Source: Streptomyces sp. NBC_00250
Lineage (GTDB): Bacteria; Actinomycetota; Actinomycetes; Streptomycetales; Streptomycetaceae
Assembly: GCF_036192275.1 (NCBI RefSeq)
Contig: NZ_CP108088.1
Location: 6,201,501-6,265,500, forward strand
Length of the DNA stretch: 64,000 nt
Reading direction: 5' to 3'
Part shown: one piece after another, positions 29,058 through 37,482 of the stretch
How positions within the stretch are numbered: the stretch's first letter is position 1
Layout: each line of letters starts with the position of its first letter
The notes under the pieces: model-generated
What the model was told of the DNA's origin: nothing
The model's input: only the letters and a program-made list of their open reading frames with translations
Database searches by the model: none
Made by a program: the position numbers and the translations under genes

Positions 29058-29063
29058 ACTATC
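29058..29063 (-). promoter_or_regulatory. -10 element of the second ABC operon
   Basis: On the minus strand GATAGT is followed by GGAGCC and then the GTG start. The 6-nt spacing matches other starts in this window. No convincing -35 was seen. Confidence 0.45.
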
Positions 29064-29181
29064 GCCCGCACGCCCTGGACGTTACGACTCGGTTTTGGGG
29101 TGCGGGACGAGGCCTGGGGAAGACTTTACGAACGGACGCCCGAGGTACGGCGCCGGGCCCGTGGCCGGGCCCGGGGCGGGG

Positions 29182-30621
29182 TCACGAACCGAACGCACCC
29201 GGGTGGAGCTGGTCCCGGGTCGCCGCGTACTGCCGCCGGACCGCCTGGCCCGCGGACAGGTCCTCGCCCGGCTCCAGGATCTGTGCGGCCGCGCCCTGCC
29301 AGGCCGGGGGAGTCGAAGGGGACAGCGTGCCCCGCGCCACCCCGAGCGCCCAGGCGGCCTGTCGGGCCGCACCGAGCGCCGCGTAATCGGCCGGCTGCGG
29401 AACGACGACCTGCGCGCCGAACAGCGCGGGCGCGAGCGCCTGCACCGCCGGAAGGGCCGCCGCGGCGCCGAGCAGGAAGACCCGGCGCACCTCGACGCCC
29501 CGCCCGCGCAGCACGTCCATGGCGTCGGTGAGCGCGCAGAGCATGCCCTCGAACGCCGCCCGCGCCAGGTGCTCGGGCTTCATCGACTCGCGCCGCAGCC
29601 CGCTGAGCGTGCCCGCGGTGTGCGGCAGGTTCGGGGTCCGCTCGCCCTCCAGATAGGGCAGCAGGACGAGCCCGGAGGCGCCCGGCGTCGACTTCAGGGC
29701 CAGCGCGGACAGCTCTTCGAGCGAGTCCACGCCCAGCATCTCGGCGGTGCCGCGCAGCGCCCGTACCGCGTTGGAGGTGTGGACGACGGGCAGGTGCATG
29801 CCGGTGGCGTCGGCGAAGGAGGTGATCATGCCGCCGGGGTCGGCGAGGGCCTCGTGGTGGACGGCCATCACGGAGCCGGAGGCGCCGAGCGAGACCACCG
29901 CGTCGCCGGGGCCGAGCCCGAGGCCCAGCGCGGCGGCCATCGTCTCGCCCGTACCGGCGGAGATGAGGAGCCCCTCGGGCGTGGTGCCGGCCGCGTCGGC
30001 CGGGCCGAGGACCTCGGGCAGCACGGCCTGGTGGCCGAGGGCCAGCTCGACGAGGTCGGGGCGGTACGTGCCGGTGCGGGCCGACCAGTAGCCGGTGCCG
30101 GAGGCGGCGCCGCGGTCGGTGGTGCGCCGGGCGGGCCGGCCGAGGAGCTGCCACACCAGCCAGTCGTGCGGCTGGAGGACCATCGCGATCCGCCGGGCGT
30201 GCTCGGGTTCGGTGCGGGCCAGCCAGCGCAGCTTGGCGACCGGCTGCCCGGCGCCGGGCACGGAGCCGACGGCCTCGGCCCAGGCCTGACGTCCGCCGAG
30301 GGATTCGACGAGGTCGGCGGCGGCGACCTGGGCCCGCTTGTCGTTGCGGACGAGCGCGGGCCGCACCAGGCCGCCCTGCGCGTCGAGCGGTACGAGTCCG
30401 TGCTGCTGCGCGGACACGCCGATGGCCTGCACGCCCTCCAGGAGCCCGCCGGTGGCGGCCTCCCCGAGCGAGAGCAGCCAGGTCTGCGGGTCGACGTCCA
30501 CGGCCTTGGGTTCGCCCGGGTGAGGGGCGTATCCCTGCCGCAGTACGGCACCCGTGTCCGTGTCACAGACGACGATGCGTGTGAACTCCGCTGAGCTGTC
30601 GAGTCCTGCGACTATCCCCAT
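29182..30621 (-). CDS. FGGY-family carbohydrate kinase (xylulokinase-like)
   Basis: 479 residues of the FGGY sugar kinase fold: 'GLDSSAEFTRIVVCD' phosphate-1 motif, 'VQAIGVSAQQHGLVPLD' (the usual sugar-binding Gln-His), 'SLGASGSVMAV' and 'LVLLPYLEGERTPNLP', the last being typical of xylulokinases. It phosphorylates a pentulose or related sugar with ATP in the cytosol. There is no sugar operon around it, so the true substrate is open. Separated by 130 bp from the ABC operon on the same strand. Confidence 0.88.
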   Translation of the reverse strand: MGIVAGLDSSAEFTRIVVCDTDTGAVLRQGYAPHPGEPKAVDVDPQTWLLSLGEAATGGLLEGVQAIGVSAQQHGLVPLDAQGGLVRPALVRNDKRAQVAAADLVESLGGRQAWAEAVGSVPGAGQPVAKLRWLARTEPEHARRIAMVLQPHDWLVWQLLGRPARRTTDRGAASGTGYWSARTGTYRPDLVELALGHQAVLPEVLGPADAAGTTPEGLLISAGTGETMAAALGLGLGPGDAVVSLGASGSVMAVHHEALADPGGMITSFADATGMHLPVVHTSNAVRALRGTAEMLGVDSLEELSALALKSTPGASGLVLLPYLEGERTPNLPHTAGTLSGLRRESMKPEHLARAAFEGMLCALTDAMDVLRGRGVEVRRVFLLGAAAALPAVQALAPALFGAQVVVPQPADYAALGAARQAAWALGVARGTLSPSTPPAWQGAAAQILEPGEDLSAGQAVRRQYAATRDQLHPGAFGS

Positions 30622-30651
30622 GACACATGATTCTGCCGCACGCGGGGCGGT

Positions 30652-30963
30652 TCAGGTGTTGCTGGTGCCCCACTCGTCTTCCTCGACCTTCCCGTTGGCC
30701 GCGCCGCGCCCGCGCAGCGCCTGGAACCGGTCGGTCACGGAGGACGGCAGCCGGTCGCCCACCTTGTCGCCCACGGCGTGCGCGGCCTTGCCCGCGACCT
30801 GCCGCCCGGTCTGGGCGGCGGACTCGGCGGCGTTGCGCACGGCCGGGTTCTGCGCGAACTCCCTCGCGGACTTCTTCATCTGCTCGTAGCGCTCGCGTCC
30901 GGCCCGCGTGCCGACCACGTAACCGAGGGCGAGTCCTACGACGAACGTCAGCTTGTATCGCAT
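30652..30963 (-). CDS. YtxH-like membrane-tethered protein
   Basis: 103 residues; ATG 30963 chosen because AAGGTGG lies upstream and the hydrophobic N-terminus begins directly. One short transmembrane segment (about 5-20, 'TFVVGLALGYVVGTRAGRERYEQM') is followed by an amphipathic Ala/Lys/Gln-rich helical stretch, the YtxH pattern. Tail is acidic. Role unknown; the family is associated with general stress in Gram-positives. Confidence 0.82.
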   Translation of the reverse strand: MRYKLTFVVGLALGYVVGTRAGRERYEQMKKSAREFAQNPAVRNAAESAAQTGRQVAGKAAHAVGDKVGDRLPSSVTDRFQALRGRGAANGKVEEDEWGTSNT

Positions 30964-31132
30964 GGCCACCACCTTCCCTGGAGAGCTTCCCTGATGCACC
31001 GCGGTGCCCAGGCGGTGCCCGCGGCGATACCGATTGGCGGAGCACCCCCCTGCTTGCGCTAATGTATGTCTCGCAGCGAGCGAGCGCCCTCCCGGTTCAG
31101 CCGGACTGGGTACGTTCGGTGCAACGCAGCAA

Positions 31133-31205
31133 TCCCCTGTAGCTCAATTGGCAGAGCAGCCGGCTGTTAACCGGCAGGTTACTGGTTCGAGTCCAGTCGG
31201 GGGAG
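31133..31205 (+). tRNA. tRNA-Asn (GTT)
   Basis: 73 nt with the acceptor pair TCCCCTG / CGGGGGA, D-arm AGCTCAATTGGCAGAGC, anticodon stem GCCGG/CCGGC with GTT in the loop CTGTTAA, and T-arm CTGGTTCGAGTCCAG. Discriminator G. CCA is not encoded. Confidence 0.97.
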
Positions 31206-31210
31206 CGCGA

Positions 31211-31283
31211 TCCCCTGTAGCTCAATTGGCAGAGCATTCGGCTGTTAACCGGAGGGTTACTGGTTCGAGTCCAGTCGGGGGAG
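31211..31283 (+). tRNA. tRNA-Asn (GTT), second tandem copy
   Basis: Starts 5 nt after the first copy. Acceptor, D and T arms are identical; the anticodon stem differs (TTCGG/CCGGA), with one G-T wobble. The pair is likely one transcript ended by the hairpin at 31295. Confidence 0.97.
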
Positions 31284-31294
31284 CAGAACGAAAG

Positions 31295-31316
31295 AGGACC
31301 CTTCGGGGTCCTTTTT
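31295..31316 (+). terminator. rho-independent terminator of the tRNA-Asn pair
   Basis: AGGACCC, loop TTCG (a very stable tetraloop), GGGTCCT, then a T-run. It is one of very few canonical T-tailed terminators in this window. Confidence 0.92.
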
Positions 31317-31448
31317 CGCGTCTCGGGGAACCATGCGGCGCGCGACGCGGTCTTCATGGTCGAGCAGAGCCGATCTTCCGGAGCAGGAGATCGTATGAGC
31401 GGCTATGCTGCGGCAGACGGCGCGCACACATGTACGCGCCTCACGTAC

Positions 31449-31522
31449 GGGGCGGTAGCTCAGCCGGTTAGAGCAGCGGACTCATAATCCGTCGGCCGTG
31501 GGTTCGAGTCCCACCCGCCCCA
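31449..31522 (+). tRNA. tRNA with CAT anticodon (Met or Ile2)
   Basis: 74 nt with acceptor GGGGCGG/CCGCCCC, D-arm AGCTCAGCCGGTTAGAGC, loop CTCATAA with anticodon CAT and T-arm GTGGGTTCGAGTCCCAC. It is not initiator tRNA-fMet (no GGG/CCC anticodon-stem triplet). Whether it is elongator Met or an Ile2 tRNA carrying lysidine cannot be decided without comparing identity elements. CC follows the discriminator A. Confidence 0.95.
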
Positions 31523-31972
31523 CCGAAGAAAAACGTTCTGACCTGCGAAAACGCCCCGGAGGGGTGGTTTCGCGCGGGGTGATCGCCTCGCATCGTGTGG
31601 CGAAACGGGCGCCCGTGGCCTGCTGGGCCGGTCCCCGACCTTCTCGACCTGGGGTTTCAGGTGGAACGTGGGTGTGAAACCACGACGATGATCCCACGGC
31701 GATCCCACGGCTTCCGGGTGTGACACGCCGCACACCGCGCCGGATTTCTACGTCCTTGTCGGCTGCGCCGGGTGTGAGTCGTGCCGCGCGAGCGGCGCCG
31801 CGCGGCCTCGGAACCCTAGCCCGCTGACGAGCGCCCCCGTGAGACTCGAACATGCCAGACACGGAGCCGAGTTGGCCTGAATCAAGCCGAACGGGCCCAG
31901 CGCCCGGCGCCCGGCGCCCGGCGCGCAGGGGTTCAGGGGACGGTCCGAAAGGCTCGGGTCACCCGGATCGGG
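31523..31972. other. 450-bp gene-free gap between the CAT tRNA and the ClC gene
   Basis: No convincing gene. An interrupted dyad, GCGAAA (31545-31550) with TTTCGC (31568-31573) around CCCC/GGGG, may end the tRNA transcript. Further right are three copies of a GCGCCCG heptamer (31900-31922) and a 14-bp tandem duplication (31955-31982) that runs over the stop of the ClC gene. The minus-strand reading frame with 'GWDSNPRP' is merely the tRNA read backwards. A gap of this kind beside a tRNA can be a scar of an integrated element, but no integrase remnant is evident. Confidence 0.5.
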
Positions 31973-33304
31973 TCACCCGGATGAAGCATGCCTCGGCAGC
32001 AGTTCCGTCGTGACGAAGGCGATCACCGCCGCGAGGATCACGACGGGCATCATCGCCGTGCCGCCCAGCAGGAGGGCTACCAGGACCACGCTGCTGACCG
32101 GCAGTCGCAGGGTGGCTGCCGTGGCGGCCGCCATCCCGCCCGCCAGGCCCGGGATCAGGCCCAGGCCGGGCAGCGGGGCCAGCAGGACCCCGGCGGCGGC
32201 TCCCAGGAAGAGGGCGGGGAAGACCAGGCCGCCGCGCAGGCTGCCCAGGCAGAGGGCGTACGCGGCCCCCTTGAAGAGCAGGACGGCGACCAGCGCTCCC
32301 ACCCCCCAGGCGTGCGGGTCGGCGGCCAGCTCGCCCAGGGTGGCCTGGCCCGACAGGGCGACGTCGGTCGGGGTGCGGCCGGTGATCAGGGCGTAGAGGG
32401 CCGCGCAGGCCGCCGCCGCGGCGGCGCACAGCGTGGTGCGGCCGACCACTCCCTTGGCGACGAGGGCGGCGACCCGCCGGGCGACCGCCAGGACCGGGTG
32501 CAGGAAGACGGCGACGGCGACGGCGAGCGGGATCGTCCAGAGCACGTCCCCCGCGTCCAAACGGGGGAAGGGCATGGGCAGCTGGAGGCTGAGGCTGCCC
32601 GTCTCCAGGCCGGTCCAGTGTCCGAAGCCGGTGAAGACCAGGGCCCCGACGCCGCTGGACAGCAGGGCGGGAAGCATGACCGCGAACAGCTGTGGCCCGC
32701 CGGCCCCGGCCACCTCCATCAGGAGCACCGCGGCGATCAGCGGGTTGCCGAAGATCGCCGCGATGGCGGCCGCGGCTCCGGCCGCGCCCAGCAGCGCCGT
32801 GGTCCGCGGGGTCGCCGGACCCCGTGTGAGGTTGCGGAAGAGCAGGGCCAGGCCGCCGCCCAGGGCGATCAGCGGTGCCTCCGGTCCCAGCACGGCGCCC
32901 AGCGGCAGGCTCGCGGTGGCGGCGATCAGGACACCCGGCAGAGTGATCGGCGCGGCCCCGCCGGCGTGCAGGCCGGACGCGGGTACCTGCCCGCCGCCAC
33001 CGGGCAGTCGGGCGGCGACCAGCCCGACGACCACTCCCGCGATCGGGAGCAGGGGGAGCGGCCACCACCACGGCGGCGCGTCCCAGCCCAGTTCGTGCGG
33101 CAGATCCGCCCACACGAGGTGTTCGAGCTGGTGCAGCCCGGCGAGGAACCAGAACGCGACGAGCGAGACCGGGACGCCGACGACGGCGGAGAAGGCGAGG
33201 ATCTTGAGATAGCCGGGAGCGAGGAGCAGGTCACGCAGCCGGTCCGCCTCCAGGGGCTGCTCCCCGCTGTCGGACTCCACCGGTCGGGCGTCGGTCTCCG
33301 CCAT
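31973..33304 (-). CDS. ClC-type chloride channel or Cl-/H+ antiporter
   Basis: 443 residues from ATG 33304 (GGGAGG 7 nt upstream). Ten or more hydrophobic helices. The selectivity segments are recognisable: 'GAVLGPEAPLIALGGGLAL' corresponds to the GREGP loop with the gating Glu kept, and 'SLRGGLVFPALFLGAAAGVL' to the GxFxP loop. The first GSGIP loop is not obvious, as in other divergent actinobacterial members. Moves chloride or a related anion across the membrane. First of a leftward and rightward cluster of membrane and stress genes. Confidence 0.88.
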   Translation of the reverse strand: MAETDARPVESDSGEQPLEADRLRDLLLAPGYLKILAFSAVVGVPVSLVAFWFLAGLHQLEHLVWADLPHELGWDAPPWWWPLPLLPIAGVVVGLVAARLPGGGGQVPASGLHAGGAAPITLPGVLIAATASLPLGAVLGPEAPLIALGGGLALLFRNLTRGPATPRTTALLGAAGAAAAIAAIFGNPLIAAVLLMEVAGAGGPQLFAVMLPALLSSGVGALVFTGFGHWTGLETGSLSLQLPMPFPRLDAGDVLWTIPLAVAVAVFLHPVLAVARRVAALVAKGVVGRTTLCAAAAAACAALYALITGRTPTDVALSGQATLGELAADPHAWGVGALVAVLLFKGAAYALCLGSLRGGLVFPALFLGAAAGVLLAPLPGLGLIPGLAGGMAAATAATLRLPVSSVVLVALLLGGTAMMPVVILAAVIAFVTTELLPRHASSG

Positions 33305-33327
33305 GGACGGCCCTCCCTCGGCTTCGC

Positions 33328-33777
33328 TCAGGCCTTCTTCGCGGCGGGCGGCCCGGCGCTCGTGCTCTTCTTCGTACCGGCCGTGCTCTTCTTCGTACCG
33401 GCGCTGCTCCGCTTCGTGCCGGCGCCGGTACGACCGGCCCTCGCGGGCGCGCTCTTCCTCCTCGGCGCGGCCTTCGCCGGTTCCGCGGCCGGAGCCTTCC
33501 CGGCCGGTGCGGACTTCGTCTCCGGTTCCGCCTCCCGGGCCTTCCGGCTCCGTGCGGTCGGCCACTTGAACTCGATCTCCAGCTCGATCTCCCCGCTGCC
33601 GACCTCGACCTCGAACTCGGTGCGGAGGTCCTCGGGAATGTTCAGGGTCAGCGTCCCGAGGCCGAATTCCAGGTCGACTTCCCCGCCTTCCCTCAGTGCC
33701 GCCGCGAGCGCCGTGAGCTGGTCGGCCGCTTCGAGGCGCGACATCGAGCGCTTCTGCTCGAACTTGAGGTCCTTCAT
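33328..33777 (-). CDS. amphi-Trp domain protein with basic repeat tail
   Basis: 149 residues, ATG 33777. Residues 1-75 match the amphi-Trp domain: 'RLEAADQLTALAAALREGGEVDL', 'LNIPEDLRTEFEVEV' and 'IELEIEFKWP' with the conserved Trp. The other half is a Lys/Ala/Ser/Thr tail containing near-repeats 'SAGTKKST', similar in composition to bacterial histone-H1-like proteins. Amphi-Trp proteins are small, of unknown function. It lies 23 bp upstream of the ClC gene, so the two are probably cotranscribed. Confidence 0.88.
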   Translation of the reverse strand: MKDLKFEQKRSMSRLEAADQLTALAAALREGGEVDLEFGLGTLTLNIPEDLRTEFEVEVGSGEIELEIEFKWPTARSRKAREAEPETKSAPAGKAPAAEPAKAAPRRKSAPARAGRTGAGTKRSSAGTKKSTAGTKKSTSAGPPAAKKA

Positions 33778-33881
33778 GGGACGTCTCCGATCCGGGAGGT
33801 ATGTGATGTATCGCCCATTCTGATCCCGGGTGGCGGATCCGACATCCCATGGCGGACGGGAACTGCCCCTGGGCCGGGGGC

Positions 33882-34622
33882 TCATCCCGTGAGCTGGTAC
33901 AGGCTCCGGGCGACGAGCCACAGCCCGAGCAGGAGGCAGGTGAGGACGATCGCCTGGTCCTTGTGGCGGGTCAGCCACGCGCGCAGGCGCGTCAGGTCGC
34001 GCTGTGCCTTCTCCGGCGCGAACACCATGTACAGCTCCATGGCCAGCAGGCTGGAGGTGGCGAGGACGCAGAAGCCGAGGAGGGCCAGGAACGACTGGGT
34101 GTGGGCGAGGTCGGCCTTCACGACGGTGGCGGCCGCGGCGCTGACCATTCCCCAGGGCTGCAGGAGAACGGCGAGCCCGGCCGCCGACCATCCGGTGGCC
34201 TGGTCCATCCGGGAGGCCAGCGACCGCCCGGAACCGGTGGACCGCCCCTCACCCTCGGCCGACGAGGACGCGGGAGAGGGGGTGGGGGCGGGAGAGGAGG
34301 CGGAGGGCGAGGCAGAGGGGAGGGGGGCGGCATCACCGCGGCTTCGGCGACGCCTGTGCTCGCTGTAGAAGATCAGGCTCACGCCGATGACCAGCGTGGC
34401 CACGAGCGCCGCGAGCGAGGGCGCGGAGCGGGGCGCGGGGGGATTCCCGCCCGTGAAGACCAGGACCATGGCGATCACGGCCACCAGGCAGGCGAGCCAG
34501 GCGACGATGAAGGCCAGCCCCTTGTACACCCCGCGGGGCGCGGACACGACCAGCACGAAGGCCATGACCGGCAAGGGGTAGAGCGTGATCGCCACGCCGA
34601 TGAGGAGCAGGTCGAGGATCAT
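33882..34622 (-). CDS. GAP family (Sap-like) membrane protein
   Basis: 246 residues with six predicted helices, LysE-like in layout. A helix pair at each end ('LLLIGVAITLYPLPVMAFVLVV', 'LAVLLQPWGMVSAAAATVV') encloses a Ser/Pro-rich cytoplasmic loop (about 92-135). The mycobacterial relative Sap helps surface localisation of glycolipids; here the substrate is unknown. Lies in the membrane/stress gene run. Confidence 0.82.
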   Translation of the reverse strand: MILDLLLIGVAITLYPLPVMAFVLVVSAPRGVYKGLAFIVAWLACLVAVIAMVLVFTGGNPPAPRSAPSLAALVATLVIGVSLIFYSEHRRRRSRGDAAPLPSASPSASSPAPTPSPASSSAEGEGRSTGSGRSLASRMDQATGWSAAGLAVLLQPWGMVSAAAATVVKADLAHTQSFLALLGFCVLATSSLLAMELYMVFAPEKAQRDLTRLRAWLTRHKDQAIVLTCLLLGLWLVARSLYQLTG

Positions 34623-34673
34623 GGGCGCGCACCCCGCGCCGGTATCGTGCTTCGGTGCTCCGGCCGGACCCGG

Positions 34674-35090
34674 TCAGCTCGCGAGGACCTTGGCCTTGGC
34701 CTGCGCGAACTCGGCCTCCGTGATCGCACCGCTGTTCTTGAGCTCGGCGAGCCGGGCCAGTTCGTCCGCCTGGCTGCCGCCGCTCCCGGCGGTGTCGCGC
34801 ACGTAGGTGCGGAACTGCTCCTCGTTCTGGCGGATCCGGTTCAGCTCGCGCTCGCCCATGGAGCGCCCGCGGGCGATCAGGTAGACGAACACGCCCAGGA
34901 ACGGCAGCAGGATGACGAAGGCGGTCCACCCCGCCTTGCCCCAGCCGCCCAGGTCGTCGTCGCGGAAGATGTCGCCGATGATGCGGAACAACAGCATGAA
35001 CCAGAGGATCCACAGGAAGATCATCAGCATGGTCCAGAACATGTTCAGCAGCGGGTAGTCCACCGCCAGGGTCACCATGGAGTCCTTCAT
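34674..35090 (-). CDS. PLD_N/SHOCT domain membrane protein
   Basis: 138 residues, ATG 35090 with AGGAG 7 nt upstream. Two transmembrane helices ('FWTMLMIFLWILWFMLLF', 'GWTAFVILLPFLGVFVYLI') separated by an acidic loop, as in PLDc_N domains. A short C-terminal SHOCT helix pair ('LARLAELKNSGAITEAEFAQAKAKVL') follows. SHOCT modules are thought to bind partner proteins. Common stress-related membrane protein in actinobacteria; no defined activity. Confidence 0.88.
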   Translation of the reverse strand: MKDSMVTLAVDYPLLNMFWTMLMIFLWILWFMLLFRIIGDIFRDDDLGGWGKAGWTAFVILLPFLGVFVYLIARGRSMGERELNRIRQNEEQFRTYVRDTAGSGGSQADELARLAELKNSGAITEAEFAQAKAKVLAS

Positions 35091-35368
35091 CGCCGATCTC
35101 CTGCCGGTCGTGACGGGCCGCGGCCGCCGTTCGGAAGGCCGCGGTCCGGCGAGACGAATTGCCTCCAGCGTGCGCCGCGCCAGCGCTCACCGCACTCCGG
35201 GGCGGAACCGGATCGGGAGGGTCACCCGCTCGGCGGAGTACGGGTTGCGCCGGTCCGGTGTCCTCCGGGTGTGCCTGCCGCACGGTGCCGGGGCCGCCTG
35301 GGACGGTGACCGCCCGCCGGCAGAGGCGTGGCACGGTCACGCCGCTCCGTGCGAGCGAGAGGGGAAAC

Positions 35369-35926
35369 GTGGACGGGAATCCGGGGGGCCGCCGGTCGGC
35401 CCTGCTCACCGCGGCGCGTGCGATTCTGTCGCTGACGGCCGTTCTGGCCGCCTACTACCTGTTGCCGTTGGACTCGTCCTTCACCGCGGGCACCGTGGCG
35501 GTGCTCGCCGGCGGCGTCCTGCTGGTGGCACTGCTCATCGCCTGGCAGGTGCGCACGGTCATGCGCTCCGCACGCCCGGGACTCCGGGCCATCGCGGCGG
35601 TGGCGACGGCGCTGCCGTTCTTCGTGCTGCTCTTCGCCGCGACCTACTACCTGCTGGAGCGCAGCGCACCCGAGAGTTTCACCGAGACACTGTCCCGGAC
35701 CGACGCCCTCTACTTCACGATGACCGTGTTCAGCACGGTCGGCTTCGGCGACATCAGCCCGCGCACCGAACTCGCCCGGCTGCTGACGACGGGGCAGATG
35801 ACCGCCAACTTCCTGCTGATCGGCGTGGCGGCCCGATTCCTGCTGGGGGCCGTCCAGGAGGGCCGGCGCCTGCGGAGCCTGGAGACGGGGGACGATGAGC
35901 AGGACGGTCCACCCTTCGCGCCGTGA
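35369..35926 (+). CDS. potassium channel (ion channel 2 family)
   Basis: 185 residues from GTG 35369 with GAGAGGGG upstream. Two N-terminal helices (about 10-65) precede the canonical pore unit: outer helix 'FFVLLFAATYYLLE', pore loop with filter 'TVGFGD' (about residue 127), inner helix 'TANFLLIGVAARFLL'. No RCK domain. A homotetrameric K+ channel. Only plus-strand gene among the membrane/stress run, ending 18 bp before the convergent DUF2252 gene. Confidence 0.9.
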   Translation: MDGNPGGRRSALLTAARAILSLTAVLAAYYLLPLDSSFTAGTVAVLAGGVLLVALLIAWQVRTVMRSARPGLRAIAAVATALPFFVLLFAATYYLLERSAPESFTETLSRTDALYFTMTVFSTVGFGDISPRTELARLLTTGQMTANFLLIGVAARFLLGAVQEGRRLRSLETGDDEQDGPPFAP

Positions 35927-35944
35927 CCCGGGCTGCGGCTCCGG

Positions 35945-37375
35945 TCAGGCCGACGGCAGCTCCTCCGCGGGCAGCCGGCCGGCGCGTACGGCGTCGACCA
36001 GGGCCTGGTGGTCGCGCTCGTTCTGGTCGGCGTACAGCTCCGCGAAGGTCGCGAGCGCACGGTCGAAGGAGTCGCCGCCGCCCAGGTACGCGGCGATCGC
36101 GATCCGGTCGCCGGACCGGGCGTGCGCGCGTGCCAGGGTGACCCCGCACAGATCGCCGAACGCCTCCATGTCCTGGGGGCTCATCTGCTCCGGCATGGCG
36201 ATGCCCTTCCAGTCGCGCAGCTGGCGTACGTAGAAGTCGCGCCGCCTGCCGTCGATCCCGTCCACGCGCTCCCAGCCGAGGAAGATGTCGCTGGTGGCCT
36301 GCATCAGCCGTTGGCCGGAGACGACGCGCTCGCCCTGGTTGCGGTACGCGCTCGCGCCGACGTGCGGGGCGAGCACGGAGGTGTCCGCCTCCTTGGCCTG
36401 GAGGAAGAGCGGGTCCTGGTCGTCCCGGCCGAGGAGCAGGAAGATCCAGCAGCGGGTTCCGACGCTGCCGACGCCGACCACCTTGCGGGCGACGTCCGTC
36501 AGACGGTAGTCGGCCAGGAGGGTGCGCCGGTCGGACGGCAGGGTGGCGCCGTACTGCGTGATCAGGCCGCGGAACTGCTCTTCGAGGGCGTTGCGCTCGA
36601 AGTCCGGCATCAGGTCGGCCGCCGGAACGAGCAGCGGGGGATCGGCCGCGATCACGGGCCGGCCGTCCACGATCTCGGTGAGCTTGTCGAAGGCCTGCAG
36701 GCTGTCGCGGGTGCGGGCCTTGGCCATGGCGCGGGTGAGCTTCTTCCGCCCGCTCTTGTGGAGCACGTCCTTGGTGAGGGCCTCAAGGCGGTCCACGCCG
36801 ATCTTCGCGTACCAGACGTCGATGGTGCGCATGTCCGCGAGGCGGATCATCGCCTCGCGGTACGCGCGGACCGTGTGCCTGACGAGGCGGGAGCGCTCGG
36901 CGTCGTCGAAGCCGTTCGCCCGGGCGGCGATGACGAGACTCGCCGACAGCCGTTTGACGTCCCACTCCCAAGGGCCCGGGAGCGTCTCGTCGAAGTCGTT
37001 GATGTCGAACATCAACTGTCGCTCCGGTGAGGCGAGCAGGCGGAAGTTCAGCATGTGGGCGTCCCCGCACAGCTGGGCCGTGAGTCCCGAGCGGGGGGTG
37101 CCGGCCAGGTCGGACGCCATGATCGCGGCGGCTCCGCGGTAGAAGCGGAACGGGGACTCCGTCATGCGGCCGTAGCGGATCGGGACGAGCTCGGGGACCC
37201 GTGTCGACGACTGCGCCTCCAGGATCGTCAGCGGGTCCGGCCGGTCGCCGGCCGGCCGGTACACGGCGTGGCCCGACCGCGGTGAGCGGCGCCGGGCCTT
37301 CTTGCCGAGCGCCGCGCGTTCCTGTGGGGTGGCGTGGCGTGCCGCGCGCATCGCCGTGGTCGCCTTCCGGGGCAT
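35945..37375 (-). CDS. DUF2252 family protein
   Basis: 476 residues, ATG 37375 with GGAGG 7 nt upstream. Typical DUF2252 blocks: 'RYGRMTESPFRFYRGAAAIMA', 'LCGDAHMLNFRLLASPERQLMFDINDFDE', 'KRLSASLVIAARANG', and 'VGSVGTRCWIFLL'. The 'GDAHMLNF ... FDINDFDE' pair echoes the catalytic loop and metal site of aminoglycoside-phosphotransferase/kinase-like folds, so it may phosphorylate something, but no substrate is known. A basic N-terminal 40 residues may bind nucleic acid or membranes. Confidence 0.9.
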   Translation of the reverse strand: MPRKATTAMRAARHATPQERAALGKKARRRSPRSGHAVYRPAGDRPDPLTILEAQSSTRVPELVPIRYGRMTESPFRFYRGAAAIMASDLAGTPRSGLTAQLCGDAHMLNFRLLASPERQLMFDINDFDETLPGPWEWDVKRLSASLVIAARANGFDDAERSRLVRHTVRAYREAMIRLADMRTIDVWYAKIGVDRLEALTKDVLHKSGRKKLTRAMAKARTRDSLQAFDKLTEIVDGRPVIAADPPLLVPAADLMPDFERNALEEQFRGLITQYGATLPSDRRTLLADYRLTDVARKVVGVGSVGTRCWIFLLLGRDDQDPLFLQAKEADTSVLAPHVGASAYRNQGERVVSGQRLMQATSDIFLGWERVDGIDGRRRDFYVRQLRDWKGIAMPEQMSPQDMEAFGDLCGVTLARAHARSGDRIAIAAYLGGGDSFDRALATFAELYADQNERDHQALVDAVRAGRLPAEELPSA

Positions 37376-37482
37376 CGGGAGCCCTCCTGTCTGGCCCTTG
37401 CAGCGGCCGTCGGAACGCCTGTGTGAGGTCCGGGTCGATGGGCCGATCGGACCGTCGGGTCGATCGGCGGTCGATCGGCGGG

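Noticed and set aside
31097..31735. Minus-strand frames with 'SPDWTRTSN' and 'GWDSNPRP'
   Set aside because: These peptides are the well-known artefact of translating tRNA genes on the wrong strand.
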